A stretch of DNA of 64,000 nt from Alkalibacterium sp049389645 (GTDB lineage: Bacteria; Bacillota; Bacilli; Lactobacillales; Carnobacteriaceae_A): NCBI RefSeq assembly GCF_049389645.1, contig NZ_CP186540.1:2294001-2358000 (forward strand). Direction: 5' to 3'. The translations under genes and the position numbers were made by a program. This document shows positions 48,805 to 59,100 of the stretch, one piece after another. Position 1 is the stretch's first letter, and the number at the start of each line of letters is the position of its first letter. A model generated the notes under the pieces. That model was not told the DNA's origin. It saw only the letters and a program-made list of their open reading frames with translations, and did no database searches.

Positions 48805-50751
48805 ATGAACATCAAGATAAACGACTCATTTTGGCAGAGGTATATAAAATTGATTCGAGAAGAAATGGTTCCTTATCAGTGGAATGTCCTACATGATCAA
48901 GCGGATATAATCATTGATAAAGAAAGAGACGACGAAGGAATTCCTTCTGAAAAAAGCAACGCGATAGAGAATTTCAAAATAGCAGCTGGACAAAAAGAAG
49001 GCAATCACTACGGCTGGTTGTTTCAAGATTCTGATGTATACAAGTGGCTGGAGTCAGCTGCAAACACGTACGCGATCAAACCTGATGAAAAATTAAAACT
49101 TATGATGGCTGAAGTAGTCTCACTCATTGAAGATACTCAGGAAGAGGATGGCTACATAAGTACGTATTATCAAATCGAAGCACCAGAATTGAAATTCAAA
49201 CGTTTATTTGAAAGTCATGAATTATATTGTGGAGGCCATCTGATTGAAGCTGCTGTTGCTCATTATAAAGCAACTGGAGATGAGCGATTAATAGATGTCT
49301 CGAAAAAATTGGTTCACTGCATTCAGGAATCATTTGGTCCTGAAGAAGGAAAAATTCATGGTGCAGATGGTCACCAGGAAATTGAACTAGCCTTAATGCA
49401 TTTGTATGAGCTGACAAATGAACACGAATATCTGGACCTAAGTGAATGGTTTCTGGAAATCAGAGGACAAGACCCTGATTTTTATCAGAAACAATTAAGT
49501 GAAAACAAAAAAATGAATTTAGACCAGGGTCGAGTTCCAACTATAAATACCGTTTATCATCAGGCGCATAAACCTTTGCTTGAGCAGGAAGAAGCAGTCG
49601 GCCATGCTGTCAGGCTCGTTTATATGGCTGCCGCAATGGCGGATGTGGCCTATTATAATAAAAATGAAAAGATGTTGAATGCCGCCAAACGCATTTGGAA
49701 GAATATTGTTGAAAAACGTTTGTATATAACTGGCGGAATAGGGTCCACAGTTCACGGGGAAGCATTCACCTTTGATTATGATTTACCAAATGACACGATG
49801 TATTGTGAAACGTGTGCATCCATTGGATTGATGTTTTTCGCTCGTGCGATGATGAAAAATGAAATGGATGTTGAATATGCCGAGGTTATGGAACGCGCAC
49901 TATATAACACGGTGATCAGCGGAATGGCTATTGACGGCAAGCACTTTTTCTATGTGAACCCATTGGAAGTCGATCCGAAAGCGAGTAAACAGGACCCAGG
50001 GAAAAGTCACGCAAAGCCGACTCGTCCTTCCTGGTTTGGTTGTGCCTGTTGTCCGCCTAACTTGGCACGAACGATCACGTCACTCGATCGGTATATTGCT
50101 TCAACATCCTCCGATGCTCTATTTGTGCATTTGTATATGGATATGGAAGGTACCTATCAATTGGATAAGCAAACGATTCAGCTAAAACAACTCACTAAAA
50201 TGCCTTACGAAGGTGAGATCGACCTTTCCGTTTCTCAAGTCAAGCATCCTTTTAGTCTGCAATTGAGGATCCCGGGATGGGCAGCTAATGCTTCGGTCCG
50301 CTTGAATGATAGCGAAGTTGACGTTGAACAGGTGAATGGGTACATTCTTCTGTCGATTGAATCGGATACAGCAGTTTCTCTTCTATTCGATATGCCGGTA
50401 ATGGAATGGTCATCGCATCCTTTAGTGAAAGAAAACAAAGGGAAAGTGGCGATTCAAAGAGGTCCCTTTGTTTATTGCCTTGAGGAAGAAGACAATGGAG
50501 ACCAGCTACATTCGTTCGAACTGACCGAGACCCCACAACCAGAGCAGATAACTGATGAGGTTTTAGGAAAATTTGTCTCATTAAAAGGAGCAGCAAAAAA
50601 AATCATTGTTGATGAGTCGTGGTCAAATGTCTTGTACAAAGCTAATGAAAATAAATATGTAACGGAGTCCAAAACACTCACCTTTATTCCATATCACTTA
50701 TGGGCTAATCGATCTGTGGGTGAAATGCGTGTCTGGGTGGACAGAAAGTAG
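48805..50751 (+). CDS. GH127 beta-L-arabinofuranosidase, 648 aa
   Basis: This belongs to the DUF1680/GH127 family, which removes beta-L-arabinofuranose, for example from hydroxyproline-linked arabinosides or pectin side chains. It has an (alpha/alpha)6 barrel. The zinc-thiolate site is visible as Glu-x-Cys in MYCETCASIGLMFFA and Cys-Cys in WFGCACCPPNLART. The C-terminal beta-domains close with VWVDRK. There is no signal peptide, so it acts on imported substrate. Two tandem ATGs exist and the second (48805) fits AAGGAG better. It is followed after 8 bases by the GH27 gene. Confidence 0.92.
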   Translation: MNIKINDSFWQRYIKLIREEMVPYQWNVLHDQADIIIDKERDDEGIPSEKSNAIENFKIAAGQKEGNHYGWLFQDSDVYKWLESAANTYAIKPDEKLKLMMAEVVSLIEDTQEEDGYISTYYQIEAPELKFKRLFESHELYCGGHLIEAAVAHYKATGDERLIDVSKKLVHCIQESFGPEEGKIHGADGHQEIELALMHLYELTNEHEYLDLSEWFLEIRGQDPDFYQKQLSENKKMNLDQGRVPTINTVYHQAHKPLLEQEEAVGHAVRLVYMAAAMADVAYYNKNEKMLNAAKRIWKNIVEKRLYITGGIGSTVHGEAFTFDYDLPNDTMYCETCASIGLMFFARAMMKNEMDVEYAEVMERALYNTVISGMAIDGKHFFYVNPLEVDPKASKQDPGKSHAKPTRPSWFGCACCPPNLARTITSLDRYIASTSSDALFVHLYMDMEGTYQLDKQTIQLKQLTKMPYEGEIDLSVSQVKHPFSLQLRIPGWAANASVRLNDSEVDVEQVNGYILLSIESDTAVSLLFDMPVMEWSSHPLVKENKGKVAIQRGPFVYCLEEEDNGDQLHSFELTETPQPEQITDEVLGKFVSLKGAAKKIIVDESWSNVLYKANENKYVTESKTLTFIPYHLWANRSVGEMRVWVDRK

Positions 50752-50759
50752 GGAATAAA

Positions 50760-52031
50760 ATGTATGCATTTAGAGATTGGGCAAAAACTCCTCCCAAAGG
50801 TTGGAATAGTTGGGACAGTTATGGCGCATCCGTAACCGAAAAAGAAGTGAGACACAATGCTGAATACATGAGCAGACATCTAAAAGAATATGGATGGGAG
50901 TATGTGGTCGTCGATATCCAGTGGTATGAACCAGCGGCAAATTCTAGTCGCTACCATGCCTATACAGATTTGGAGATGGATGAGTATTCCCGGTTGCGCC
51001 CAGCGGCAAACCGGTTTCCTTCTTCTGAAGCTGATCAAAGTTTCAAACCATTGAGCGATCATGTGCATTCGTTAGGCTTGAAATTTGGCATTCACATTAT
51101 GCGAGGGATCCCGCGTCAAGCTGTTCATCGAAACTCAAAAATAAAAGGCATTGATTTAAGAGCGAGAGACATCGTTCAGCCGAATTCGATCTGTCCTTGG
51201 AACACCGATATGTATGGAATCGACACGACGAAACCCGGAGCCAAAGCGTATTATCAGTCACTGGTTGAGCTTTATGCTGATTGGGGCGTTGATTTTATCA
51301 AAGTGGATGATATTGCTGATTCAAAGCTATATGGTGCTCATTTAAATGAAATCGCTTTACTGCGTGAGGTGATCGATGAATCAGGGCGTGACATCGTTTT
51401 AAGCCTGTCTCCCGGTCCGGCATCGCTTGAACACGGTACATTCCTGCAAAAACACGCAAACATGTGGCGGTTGACGGATGATTACTGGGACAGCTGGTCT
51501 CAACTCAGAGATATGTTTGACCGCTGTGAGAAGTGGGCGCCGTTTGTTGGAGAAGGTACTTGGCCAGACTGTGACATGCTGCCTATGGGACACATAGGTC
51601 TTCGCTCGGTCGATGGCAGTGGAAGTGACCGAATGACGCGGTTCACCAGGGATGAACAAAAAGCCATGCTGACGCTGTGGTCGCTGTTCCGTTCGCCGTT
51701 ATTCTTTGGTGGCGAATTGACCGATCTCGATGAATGGACACTGGACCTGCTTCAAAATGAAAGTTTAATAGAGATCCATGCCAACGGAAAGTATCCAGCT
51801 GAAGTTTACCGTGATAAAGATTTTATAGTATGGAAAACTCAAACGGACTCAAATGAATGGTTGGCGGTGTTTAATATCTCCGGAGAAGACCGGTTGTTTG
51901 ATAGAGATATTGGATACTCCTTGGATGGTGACAATAAAACAATTGGCGAAGTCCTTGATTCGAAGGAAATATATAATTGGGAGGTGAATACAGTTATTAC
52001 AACTCATGGAGTAAAACTTTTCAAGTTCTAG
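50760..52031 (+). CDS. GH27-family alpha-galactosidase/beta-L-arabinopyranosidase, 423 aa
   Basis: This is a retaining GH27 enzyme: TPPKGWNSWDSYGASVTE at the start, YVVVDIQWYEP, then the nucleophile in DFIKVDDIA near 180 and the acid/base Asp in RLTDDYWDSW near 240. The same fold serves alpha-galactosidases and beta-L-arabinopyranosidases. The arabinan context favours removal of terminal beta-L-arabinopyranose, but activity cannot be decided from sequence. There is no signal peptide. It lies in one unit with GH127. Confidence 0.85.
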   Translation: MYAFRDWAKTPPKGWNSWDSYGASVTEKEVRHNAEYMSRHLKEYGWEYVVVDIQWYEPAANSSRYHAYTDLEMDEYSRLRPAANRFPSSEADQSFKPLSDHVHSLGLKFGIHIMRGIPRQAVHRNSKIKGIDLRARDIVQPNSICPWNTDMYGIDTTKPGAKAYYQSLVELYADWGVDFIKVDDIADSKLYGAHLNEIALLREVIDESGRDIVLSLSPGPASLEHGTFLQKHANMWRLTDDYWDSWSQLRDMFDRCEKWAPFVGEGTWPDCDMLPMGHIGLRSVDGSGSDRMTRFTRDEQKAMLTLWSLFRSPLFFGGELTDLDEWTLDLLQNESLIEIHANGKYPAEVYRDKDFIVWKTQTDSNEWLAVFNISGEDRLFDRDIGYSLDGDNKTIGEVLDSKEIYNWEVNTVITTHGVKLFKF

Positions 52032-52109
52032 AAAATACGAGGAAATAAGAAACACTTTTTTTACACAGAGATAAAACCTAGATAATCCCTATAGATAAAG
52101 GAGACTAAC

Positions 52110-54509
52110 ATGTTGAAAAATCGATATAGAAATCTATTGTTTATTATTGTTCTATCATTACTGGTAATCATTCCTATCGCTAAGGTGACCGCTCGTTCAC
52201 TCGACAATAACTCAACTTATCAGAGCAGTAAAAATCTCGAATATGATGTTGAATCGCCTGCATTTACAGAAGCTTCTGTTCATGACCCCTCTGTTATCCG
52301 AGTGGACGAGTCATTTTACGTTTTCGGATCACATTTAGCTTCAGCGAAAACAACTGACTTAATGAACTGGGAGCAAGTATCAACCACAGTTAATCCAAAT
52401 AATCCTTTGATTGAGAATGTATTTGAAGAATTATCTGAGGCGTTTGAGTGGGCAAATACAGAAACCCTTTGGGCTGCGGATGTTAGACAATTGGGTGATG
52501 GACGTTTTTATATGTATTACAACGCTAGCCAAGGTGATGCACCACGTTCGGCAATGGGTTTAGCTATTGCTGATGATGTCGAAGGCCCTTATAAAAACCA
52601 GGGGATATTTTTGAAATCAGGCATGTGGGATCAGGAGAGCCCTGACGGATCTATATATGATGCGACTGTTCATCCGAATGCAGTTGATCCTCATACTTTT
52701 TATGATAAAGATGAGGATCTCTGGATGGTATATGGGTCGTATTCAGGTGGTATTTTCATCTTAGAAATGAATGAAGAAACTGGACTGCCTTTAGAAGGAC
52801 AAGGATACGCTACACATCTGATTGGTGGAAATCACAGTAGAATCGAAGGCGCATTTATAGAATACAATACTGAAACGGATTACTACTACATGTATATGAC
52901 ATTTGGTGGATTGGATGCAGATGGTGGGTACAACATGCGTGTCGCTCGTTCCGAAAATCCCGCTGGACCGTATCTAGATGCTGAAGGAAATATAATGAGC
53001 GATGTAAAAGGCGCAGAAGTATCATTCTTTGATGACCGTTCAATCGAACCTTACGCTGTCAAACAAATGGGGAACTATTTATTTAAGAGAGAATTAGGTG
53101 AAAAAGGTACTGGAATTGGAACCGGGTATGTTTCGGCTGGACATAATTCGGTATATACAAATGAAGATGATGAAATATTTATTTTTTTCCACACGCGTTT
53201 CCCGCAAACCGGAGAAATGCATGAAATACGTGTGCATCAAATGTTTATGAATGAAAGCGGCTGGCCAGTCATTGCACCATATCGATTTACAGGAGAGACA
53301 CTAGATAAAATCAATAGACAAGACGTTATTGGAGAATATAAATATATTGATCATGAAAAAGATATTTCAAGCGAAATAAATGTCTCTGAAACAATTACGC
53401 TAGAAAAAAACAATAAATTAAGTGGTTCAGTAAGCGGATCATGGAAAAGTATATCTCATAATACTGTCGAATTAACAATTGACGGTGATACTTATAATGG
53501 CGTGTTCTTGAGACAGTGGAACCCAACGTCAAATGAAGTAGTCATGACATTTACCGCTCTATCTGAAAAAGGCGTTGCTGTATGGGGAAGTCAGTTGGAA
53601 GTCGTATCAAATGAAGAAGTTGTTCAAGCGATAGTTGAAGAATTGGACATTGATGAAACGATTATCACTTCTATAGAGTTACCGACGACCGGCATGAGAA
53701 ATGCTACCATTACATGGATATCTTCTGACGAAACAGTCGTTACAAATGACGGCGAAGTTACTCGACCAGAAAATGGTGCAGGAGATGCAATCGTTACTTT
53801 AACTGCTGAAATAGTTAAAGGAGAAGTCAGTCAGACTAAAGAGTTTATTGTAACTGTTCCGGAGCTAAATGAAGGTGGACTTGTTGCCCATTATTCATTT
53901 GAAGGTTCACTGGAAAATAAGGTAGAAAATGACTTTGGAGATGGTATTCTTGTAGGGAATCGTATAGATACAGAAGGAGGAACTCTTTTATTTGGAGAAG
54001 GTCAAAAAGAAGATAGTCAGTCCCTTCACTTAGATGGTCAAAGCGGTATCAGACTTCCGGATGGTTTGATCACCAATCATACGTATAGTGTTTCGTTATG
54101 GTTAAATCCAAATGAACTGACTCCATTTACTACAACATTTTTTGGTTTAAGAACAGTGAATGACTGGGTCAGCTTAGTACCGAATGGTCCGGCTTCAAAT
54201 CAGACGATGGTCTGGTCGGGAAGTCAGAGTTGGTATGATGCGGCAACTGGTTTAACAATCCCTGAGAATGAATGGTCTCATGTTGCTTTCACAGTGGAAG
54301 AGGGAGAAATCATCGTTTACGTCAATGGTGAAGAAATGTTTAGAGGTGAAAAATTCCCACACATATTTAGCAACACAAGCAGTGTGTTTAGTTTAGGTGT
54401 TAACTACTGGGATACGCCATTCAATGGATTAGTGGATGAGGTTAGCGTGTATGACAATTTAGCATTACCTTCTAACGAAATTACTGATTTATACAATGAT
54501 TTAAAATGA
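52110..54509 (+). CDS. Secreted multidomain GH43 arabinanase, 799 aa
   Basis: The order is signal peptide (1-29, ending near TAR), GH43 propeller (about 50-390; base Asp59 in SVHDPSVI, acid Glu246 in RIEGAFIEY, SAGHNSVYT near 350), the arabinanase C-terminal beta-domain (about 400-495; IGEYKYID to VWGSQLE), an atrophied bacterial Ig-like domain (about 500-585), and a LamG/concanavalin-like domain (about 589-799; LVAHYSFEGSLENKVEN, YSVSLWLNP). No LPxTG or lipobox is present, so the enzyme is released or held by its sugar-binding domain. AAAGGAG precedes the ATG. It would start extracellular arabinan breakdown together with the lipoprotein arabinanase. Confidence 0.9.
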   Translation: MLKNRYRNLLFIIVLSLLVIIPIAKVTARSLDNNSTYQSSKNLEYDVESPAFTEASVHDPSVIRVDESFYVFGSHLASAKTTDLMNWEQVSTTVNPNNPLIENVFEELSEAFEWANTETLWAADVRQLGDGRFYMYYNASQGDAPRSAMGLAIADDVEGPYKNQGIFLKSGMWDQESPDGSIYDATVHPNAVDPHTFYDKDEDLWMVYGSYSGGIFILEMNEETGLPLEGQGYATHLIGGNHSRIEGAFIEYNTETDYYYMYMTFGGLDADGGYNMRVARSENPAGPYLDAEGNIMSDVKGAEVSFFDDRSIEPYAVKQMGNYLFKRELGEKGTGIGTGYVSAGHNSVYTNEDDEIFIFFHTRFPQTGEMHEIRVHQMFMNESGWPVIAPYRFTGETLDKINRQDVIGEYKYIDHEKDISSEINVSETITLEKNNKLSGSVSGSWKSISHNTVELTIDGDTYNGVFLRQWNPTSNEVVMTFTALSEKGVAVWGSQLEVVSNEEVVQAIVEELDIDETIITSIELPTTGMRNATITWISSDETVVTNDGEVTRPENGAGDAIVTLTAEIVKGEVSQTKEFIVTVPELNEGGLVAHYSFEGSLENKVENDFGDGILVGNRIDTEGGTLLFGEGQKEDSQSLHLDGQSGIRLPDGLITNHTYSVSLWLNPNELTPFTTTFFGLRTVNDWVSLVPNGPASNQTMVWSGSQSWYDAATGLTIPENEWSHVAFTVEEGEIIVYVNGEEMFRGEKFPHIFSNTSSVFSLGVNYWDTPFNGLVDEVSVYDNLALPSNEITDLYNDLK

Positions 54510-54664
54510 ATAAACTAGTTCTTCATGTAAGATTGGCTAATCACTAATGTGTCACTATAAGGAATTAAAATGAGTATCTGGTCAATTTACAATTACTATT
54601 TCAAACGTGCCGATTTCAAGTGGCTTGAACAATGGATCATCAGTTAATACTTTTCAAATAAGTG

Positions 54665-54712
54665 AAACGAAGACACGTCTAGCAGTTCTCTAGACGTGTC
54701 TTCGTTTTTCTG
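54665..54712. terminator. Terminator at the end of the arabinan locus
   Basis: AAACGAAGACACGTCTAG and CTAGACGTGTCTTCGTTT form a perfect 18-bp stem with a 7-base loop and a T-run. Array 3 starts about 110 bases later. Confidence 0.95.
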
Positions 54713-54732
54713 TTATAAAAAGTTGAGTGGAC

Positions 54733-54756
54733 CATACTCGCCATTCGGCGAGTATG
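54733..54756. repeat. CATACTCGC hairpin element, copy 2
   Basis: CATACTCGCC-ATTC-GGCGAGTATG is a 10-bp stem. The stem and the flanks GAC before and GA-CCA-AAAA-GTTC after match copy 1 beside array 2. Confidence 0.8.
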
Positions 54757-54818
54757 ACCCATATAAAAGTTCGATTGAATTTATTTAGAAGTGGTTAGTA
54801 ATTTTTTAATTGCGATCA

Positions 54819-55269
54819 ATATGTCAAACTCAAGGTGCACTATATTCTGAATTTGACATTTCTTAAGCGAAAATGCAGACTCGGCCGAAATGAAACAGTG
54901 AGTTCGACATCTTGATCCAAAAAGTGCAGATTCAAAAGAAATTACTTATTGAGTTTGACATTTCGTGAACTAAAGTGCAGATTCAGATGAAATATGACAC
55001 TGAATTCGACATTCCTATAGTAAAAGTGCAGATTCAGATGAAATATGACACTGAGTTCGACATTCCAACAGTAAAAGTGCAGATTCAGATAAAATATGAC
55101 ACTGAGTTCGACATTCCAACAGTAAAAGTGCAGATTCAAATGAAATATGACACTGAATTCGACATCTCAATCTAAAAAGTGCAGATTCAGATAAAATATA
55201 ACACCGAATTCAACATTCAGTCAGAAAAATGACCGACTCAAACTAAATGAGCCGGTGAATTTGACATAT
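54819..55269. repeat. Tandem array 3: seven 51-bp units with inverted outer ends
   Basis: TGCAG marks the units at 54874, 54925, 54976, 55027, 55078, 55129 and 55180, exactly 51 bases apart, with degenerate material on each side. Units read about GTGCAGATTCAGATGAAATA, then TGACACTGARTTCGACATTC. ATTCAG and CTGAAT in a unit can form a short hairpin. The outer boundaries ATATGTCAAACTC (54819-54831) and GAATTTGACATAT (55257-55269) are inverted copies at 12 of 13 positions. Because 51 is divisible by three, open frames run through on both strands, but they have no ribosome sites. Function unknown. Confidence 0.93.
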
Positions 55270-55299
55270 CATCAAAAAATAGTATTTTTCACTCAGAAT

Positions 55300-55941
55300 T
55301 TAAACGTCTCTGATCTCCAACCCAAGCAGATCGAGAAAGTCCAGCGATTGCGACTGACTCACGATGGCTCCTTTTAGAGCGTCTAATTCGACTGAGAGCG
55401 TATCGAAGGTGGAGGTACTGATATCCACACCATTCAAAGAGGTACGCGAAAATCGAGACCCGTTCAGAAGACATGATTTGAAAAGAATGTCTGTCCACTT
55501 TGTTTCTAAAAAATCGGCTTCATTCAGTTTGCAGTGAACAAATTCGCACATTTTCAAACTGCTGAATCCAAACGTACTTAAGTCCATCACACAATCTTCA
55601 AATAGGACATGTTCCAGCTTCGAATCATTGAAAAGGCTGCCGTTCAAGCGGCACTCCTTGAAGGTTACTTGTTTGAAGATGGCATGAGAAAATACCGCAT
55701 TTACGAATTGACACTTTTCAAAAATGACATCTCGGAAATACCCTTCTTCTAGGTTGATGGATTCGAACTGCACATTGACAAAGCGGACCGTTTTGAATTC
55801 CAGCCGTTTTATTTCAAATAAAGGCACCACACAATTACTGATTTCGACGTATTCGACATAGGGTTCATCTGCATCAAAACTTTCATCAAATGTCTGGTGA
55901 TCTAAATGTTTCGGTACCTGAGGCTCCACGCGTTTTTTCAT
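55300..55941 (-). CDS. Pentapeptide-repeat protein, 213 aa
   Basis: The protein is built of pentapeptide repeats A(D/N)LXX with central Leu/Phe, from about residue 40 to 195: VRFVNVQFESINLEEGYFRD, CQFVNAVFSHAIFK, CRLNGSLFNDSKLE, CKLNEADFLETKW and LNGSRFSRTSLNG. Such repeats form a right-handed quadrilateral beta-helix. Some relatives (Qnr, McbG) protect DNA gyrase; most have no known role. AAAGGAGCGG lies before the ATG. It is convergent to the arabinan locus, with array 3 in place of a terminator. Confidence 0.85.
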   Translation of the reverse strand: MKKRVEPQVPKHLDHQTFDESFDADEPYVEYVEISNCVVPLFEIKRLEFKTVRFVNVQFESINLEEGYFRDVIFEKCQFVNAVFSHAIFKQVTFKECRLNGSLFNDSKLEHVLFEDCVMDLSTFGFSSLKMCEFVHCKLNEADFLETKWTDILFKSCLLNGSRFSRTSLNGVDISTSTFDTLSVELDALKGAIVSQSQSLDFLDLLGLEIRDV

Positions 55942-56011
55942 ATAACACCGCTCCTTTGATTCAAATTATAGCACGACCGATGCAATTAATTGAAAGAATA
56001 TGGAAAGAATT

Positions 56012-56040
56012 TTCAAATTCGGCTAAATCTTTGTTATAAT
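56012..56040 (+). promoter_or_regulatory. Promoter of the SNF2 gene
   Basis: TTCAAA (56012-56017), 17 bases, TATAAT (56035-56040). It leaves a leader of about 90 bases. Confidence 0.55.
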
Positions 56041-56138
56041 GGACAGATGAACTTTTAATACCTATGTGAGTAATCAGAACGATGTATATATAAAAGAGTT
56101 TTAGAAAAAATTACGGTTTAAAGGATGGACATAACCTT

Positions 56139-59100
56139 ATGAAAAAACAAACCTTTCCAGAAATGACTCTGACGAGTTTAGCCAGCAATTATCCGACTTT
56201 TTTGCAGGGTAAAGAGCTTTACAACAAAGGGAAAGCTACCAATATAAAAGTGGATGAGAAAAACAACACCATTCAATTCTCAGTCGAAGACAAGCAAATC
56301 GAGACCGTACACCTTCGCTTTTACCCGAATGGTGTGGCGCGTAAATATCATTGTACGTGTAAGGCCTTCGAGAAGAATAGCGGTGCGTGCAGACATGTAG
56401 TGGCAGCAATGATGCGGCTGAATGAATTGGATGCGAACGATCTGGAGGCTGAATCCAATTCAGCGAAAAATGGCTCTCCGGCTTCCATGTTTTCATACAA
56501 AAAGAGTGAAAAAGCCATCAATGCACTGATTCACTATTCTAAAAAAGAAATCTCGCGTCACACAGATATCTTGTACAAAGAACCGGTTTATGTCGAGTAT
56601 ATGTTGAACATCAGCGGGACGAAAATCAATCCTATCTATGACTTGTACTTCAAAATGGGTAAGGACTATTTGTATGTCATCAAAAATAGTTCTCAACTCA
56701 TCGATGATATCGTCCATGAAGAAGAAATCGTTTTTGGCAAGAATTTCACATTCAACACCGCTGATTATGCGCTCATGCCAGAAGACAGAAGAGTGTTTGA
56801 TTATTTAAGTGATATTCAGACTGTGATCAAATCGGTACTTCCCATGGGTTATGAGAACCAGTTTTTAAATAAAGACAGTTTTACTTTGCCACCGTCATAC
56901 ATCAAAGGATTATTGCGGTTACTGGATAAAACGATGGGCGCTTTTGTAAGGTTTGGTCGTCCGCCAAGACAGTTGTCTCAAGCCGATAGAGGCGAAGCTC
57001 TACTCATCGAAGAGGATCTTTCCCAACTTAATTTGTCGTTCAGTATCAATAAAATAGAGCACTTGTTTCATTTTACGCTAAGCGACTCGACCACAAATAT
57101 TCAAGGTTTAACGTTTCATGATCAGGCAAAAATGATCGAATATAAACAAGCGTTTTACTTCTTTGAGTCCCCGCATTATGAACTGATCAAACAGATCATC
57201 GAAGGATTGAAGGAGTCAGGATCGGATACCTTGGTCATGCGCAGACAGGAGCTGGAAACATTTCTGTCAGTGACGTTGAGTCAACTTAAAAAAATCGTGG
57301 ATGTCTCTATGGACGAAGAGGTAAAAGCATTACTTTACCAGGCACCATTTGAGGCCCAACTTTATATGGATACCAAAGACGATAATCTGCTGGTCAGACC
57401 TGTCTTTTCTTATGGGAATGTCACGATTTATCCCCTTGAAGAAACCCTGTCAGACAGCGAAGAGTCTATTGTAGTGAGAGAATGGGCGGAAGAATCGAAA
57501 GTACTGAGCATGCTTTTTGAAGAGATTCCACTTCCGGCACGAAAAGGTGACATGTGGGAGTTGACGCACACGGACACCATCAGTAATTTCCTGTATGATG
57601 CCTTGCCTTCTTTAGCGGATAATATGGAAATTTTCTTGTCCCAGCCGGCACGCAGCCTGCTTTACAGTCCGTCACGTCAACCGAAGATAACGATGGAAAT
57701 GCGCGAGTCGTCAAATCTCCTAGATATTTCGTTTGATACGGAAGACATTTCCACCGAGGAACTGAGAGAATTACTGAAAGAATTAGAAAAAAATCAATCC
57801 TACTACCGTTTATCAAGTGGTCAGATCGTGAATTTGAAGGATCCGGCTTTCCAAGCGATGCGTCGGGCCAAAAATTCATTGGATCTTGATGACGAAGAAA
57901 TCGACAAGGATATGACGGTGTCTGTTTTCCAGGGGCTATCTGCTTTGGAAGAGGACACGATTCAAAAAGGGAAACGATTCAAGGATCTAGTGAAACAGCT
58001 CTTTACGCCTGAAGAATTGACCTTTGACTTGCCGAAAAAATTGGAAGCGGATATGAGACCCTATCAAGTTACCGGGTATAAATGGTTGAGAAGTTTGAAC
58101 CATTACGGTTTCGGTGGCGTCCTGGCCGATGATATGGGACTGGGCAAAACCGTTCAAACGATCGCGTTTATTCAGTCAAAAATTGAAACGGAAGAGGGCA
58201 AGTATCTGATCATCTGTCCGTCCAGTGTCTTGTTCAACTGGGAGCGTGAATGGGAAAAATTTGTTCCAGATACAGAAACTATTATTATTTCTGGTAACAA
58301 AGAAGAGCGCCAAGCCCTAAGGCAGGAAGCGATCGATAAGAATATCTCTGTCTGGATCACCAGTTACCCACTCATTCAGCGTGATACCGATCTATATGAA
58401 GAAGATGTCTTTAAAACCATTGTTCTCGATGAATCGCAGAACGTGAAAAATAGTGCAGCCAAGACAACCAAAGCAGTTAAACATTTGAAGGCAGAAACCA
58501 AGATCGCCTTGTCGGGAACTCCGATCGAAAATCACCTCGGAGAACTGTGGTCACTCTTTTCCATCGTTCAGCCCGGCTTATTCAGAAATAAAAAAGACTT
58601 CCAGTCGATGGAACAGGACCGTATTGCGGCCAAGATCAAACCGTTCATTTTGAGACGACTCAAAAAAGACGTGCTGCATGACTTGCCTGAAAAAACAGAG
58701 ACAACGGAATACATCGAACTTTCTGAAGGGCAAAAACGCTTGTATCAAACCCAGCGAGCGGCGATCAAGCAGGAACTCAAAGAACTGGTCGATTCCGATA
58801 CGCTGCGTTCCAACCGTATCAGAGTACTGGCCGGCATGACCCGGTTACGTCAAATCTGTTGTGATCCAAAACTCATCTTACCGGATTATGAAGGGACCTC
58901 TTCCAAACTTGAACGCTTGATGGAGTATTTGGAAGAAGCCAGAGAAAACGGAAAACGGGTAGTGCTGTTTTCGCAATTTACATCCATGCTTAAGATCATC
59001 CGTGAGCGCCTCGATGCGATAGATGTGGATTACCACTATCTGGATGGTCAGACCAAGAATGAAAACCGTCTGGAACTGACGACAAGGTTCAACACGGGCG

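Noticed and set aside
54942..55175. Open frames on both strands through array 3 encoding 17-residue repeats
   Set aside because: The 51-base period keeps any stop-free frame open. There is no ribosome site, and starts are arbitrary GTG/TTG inside the repeat. The same explanation covers both strands.
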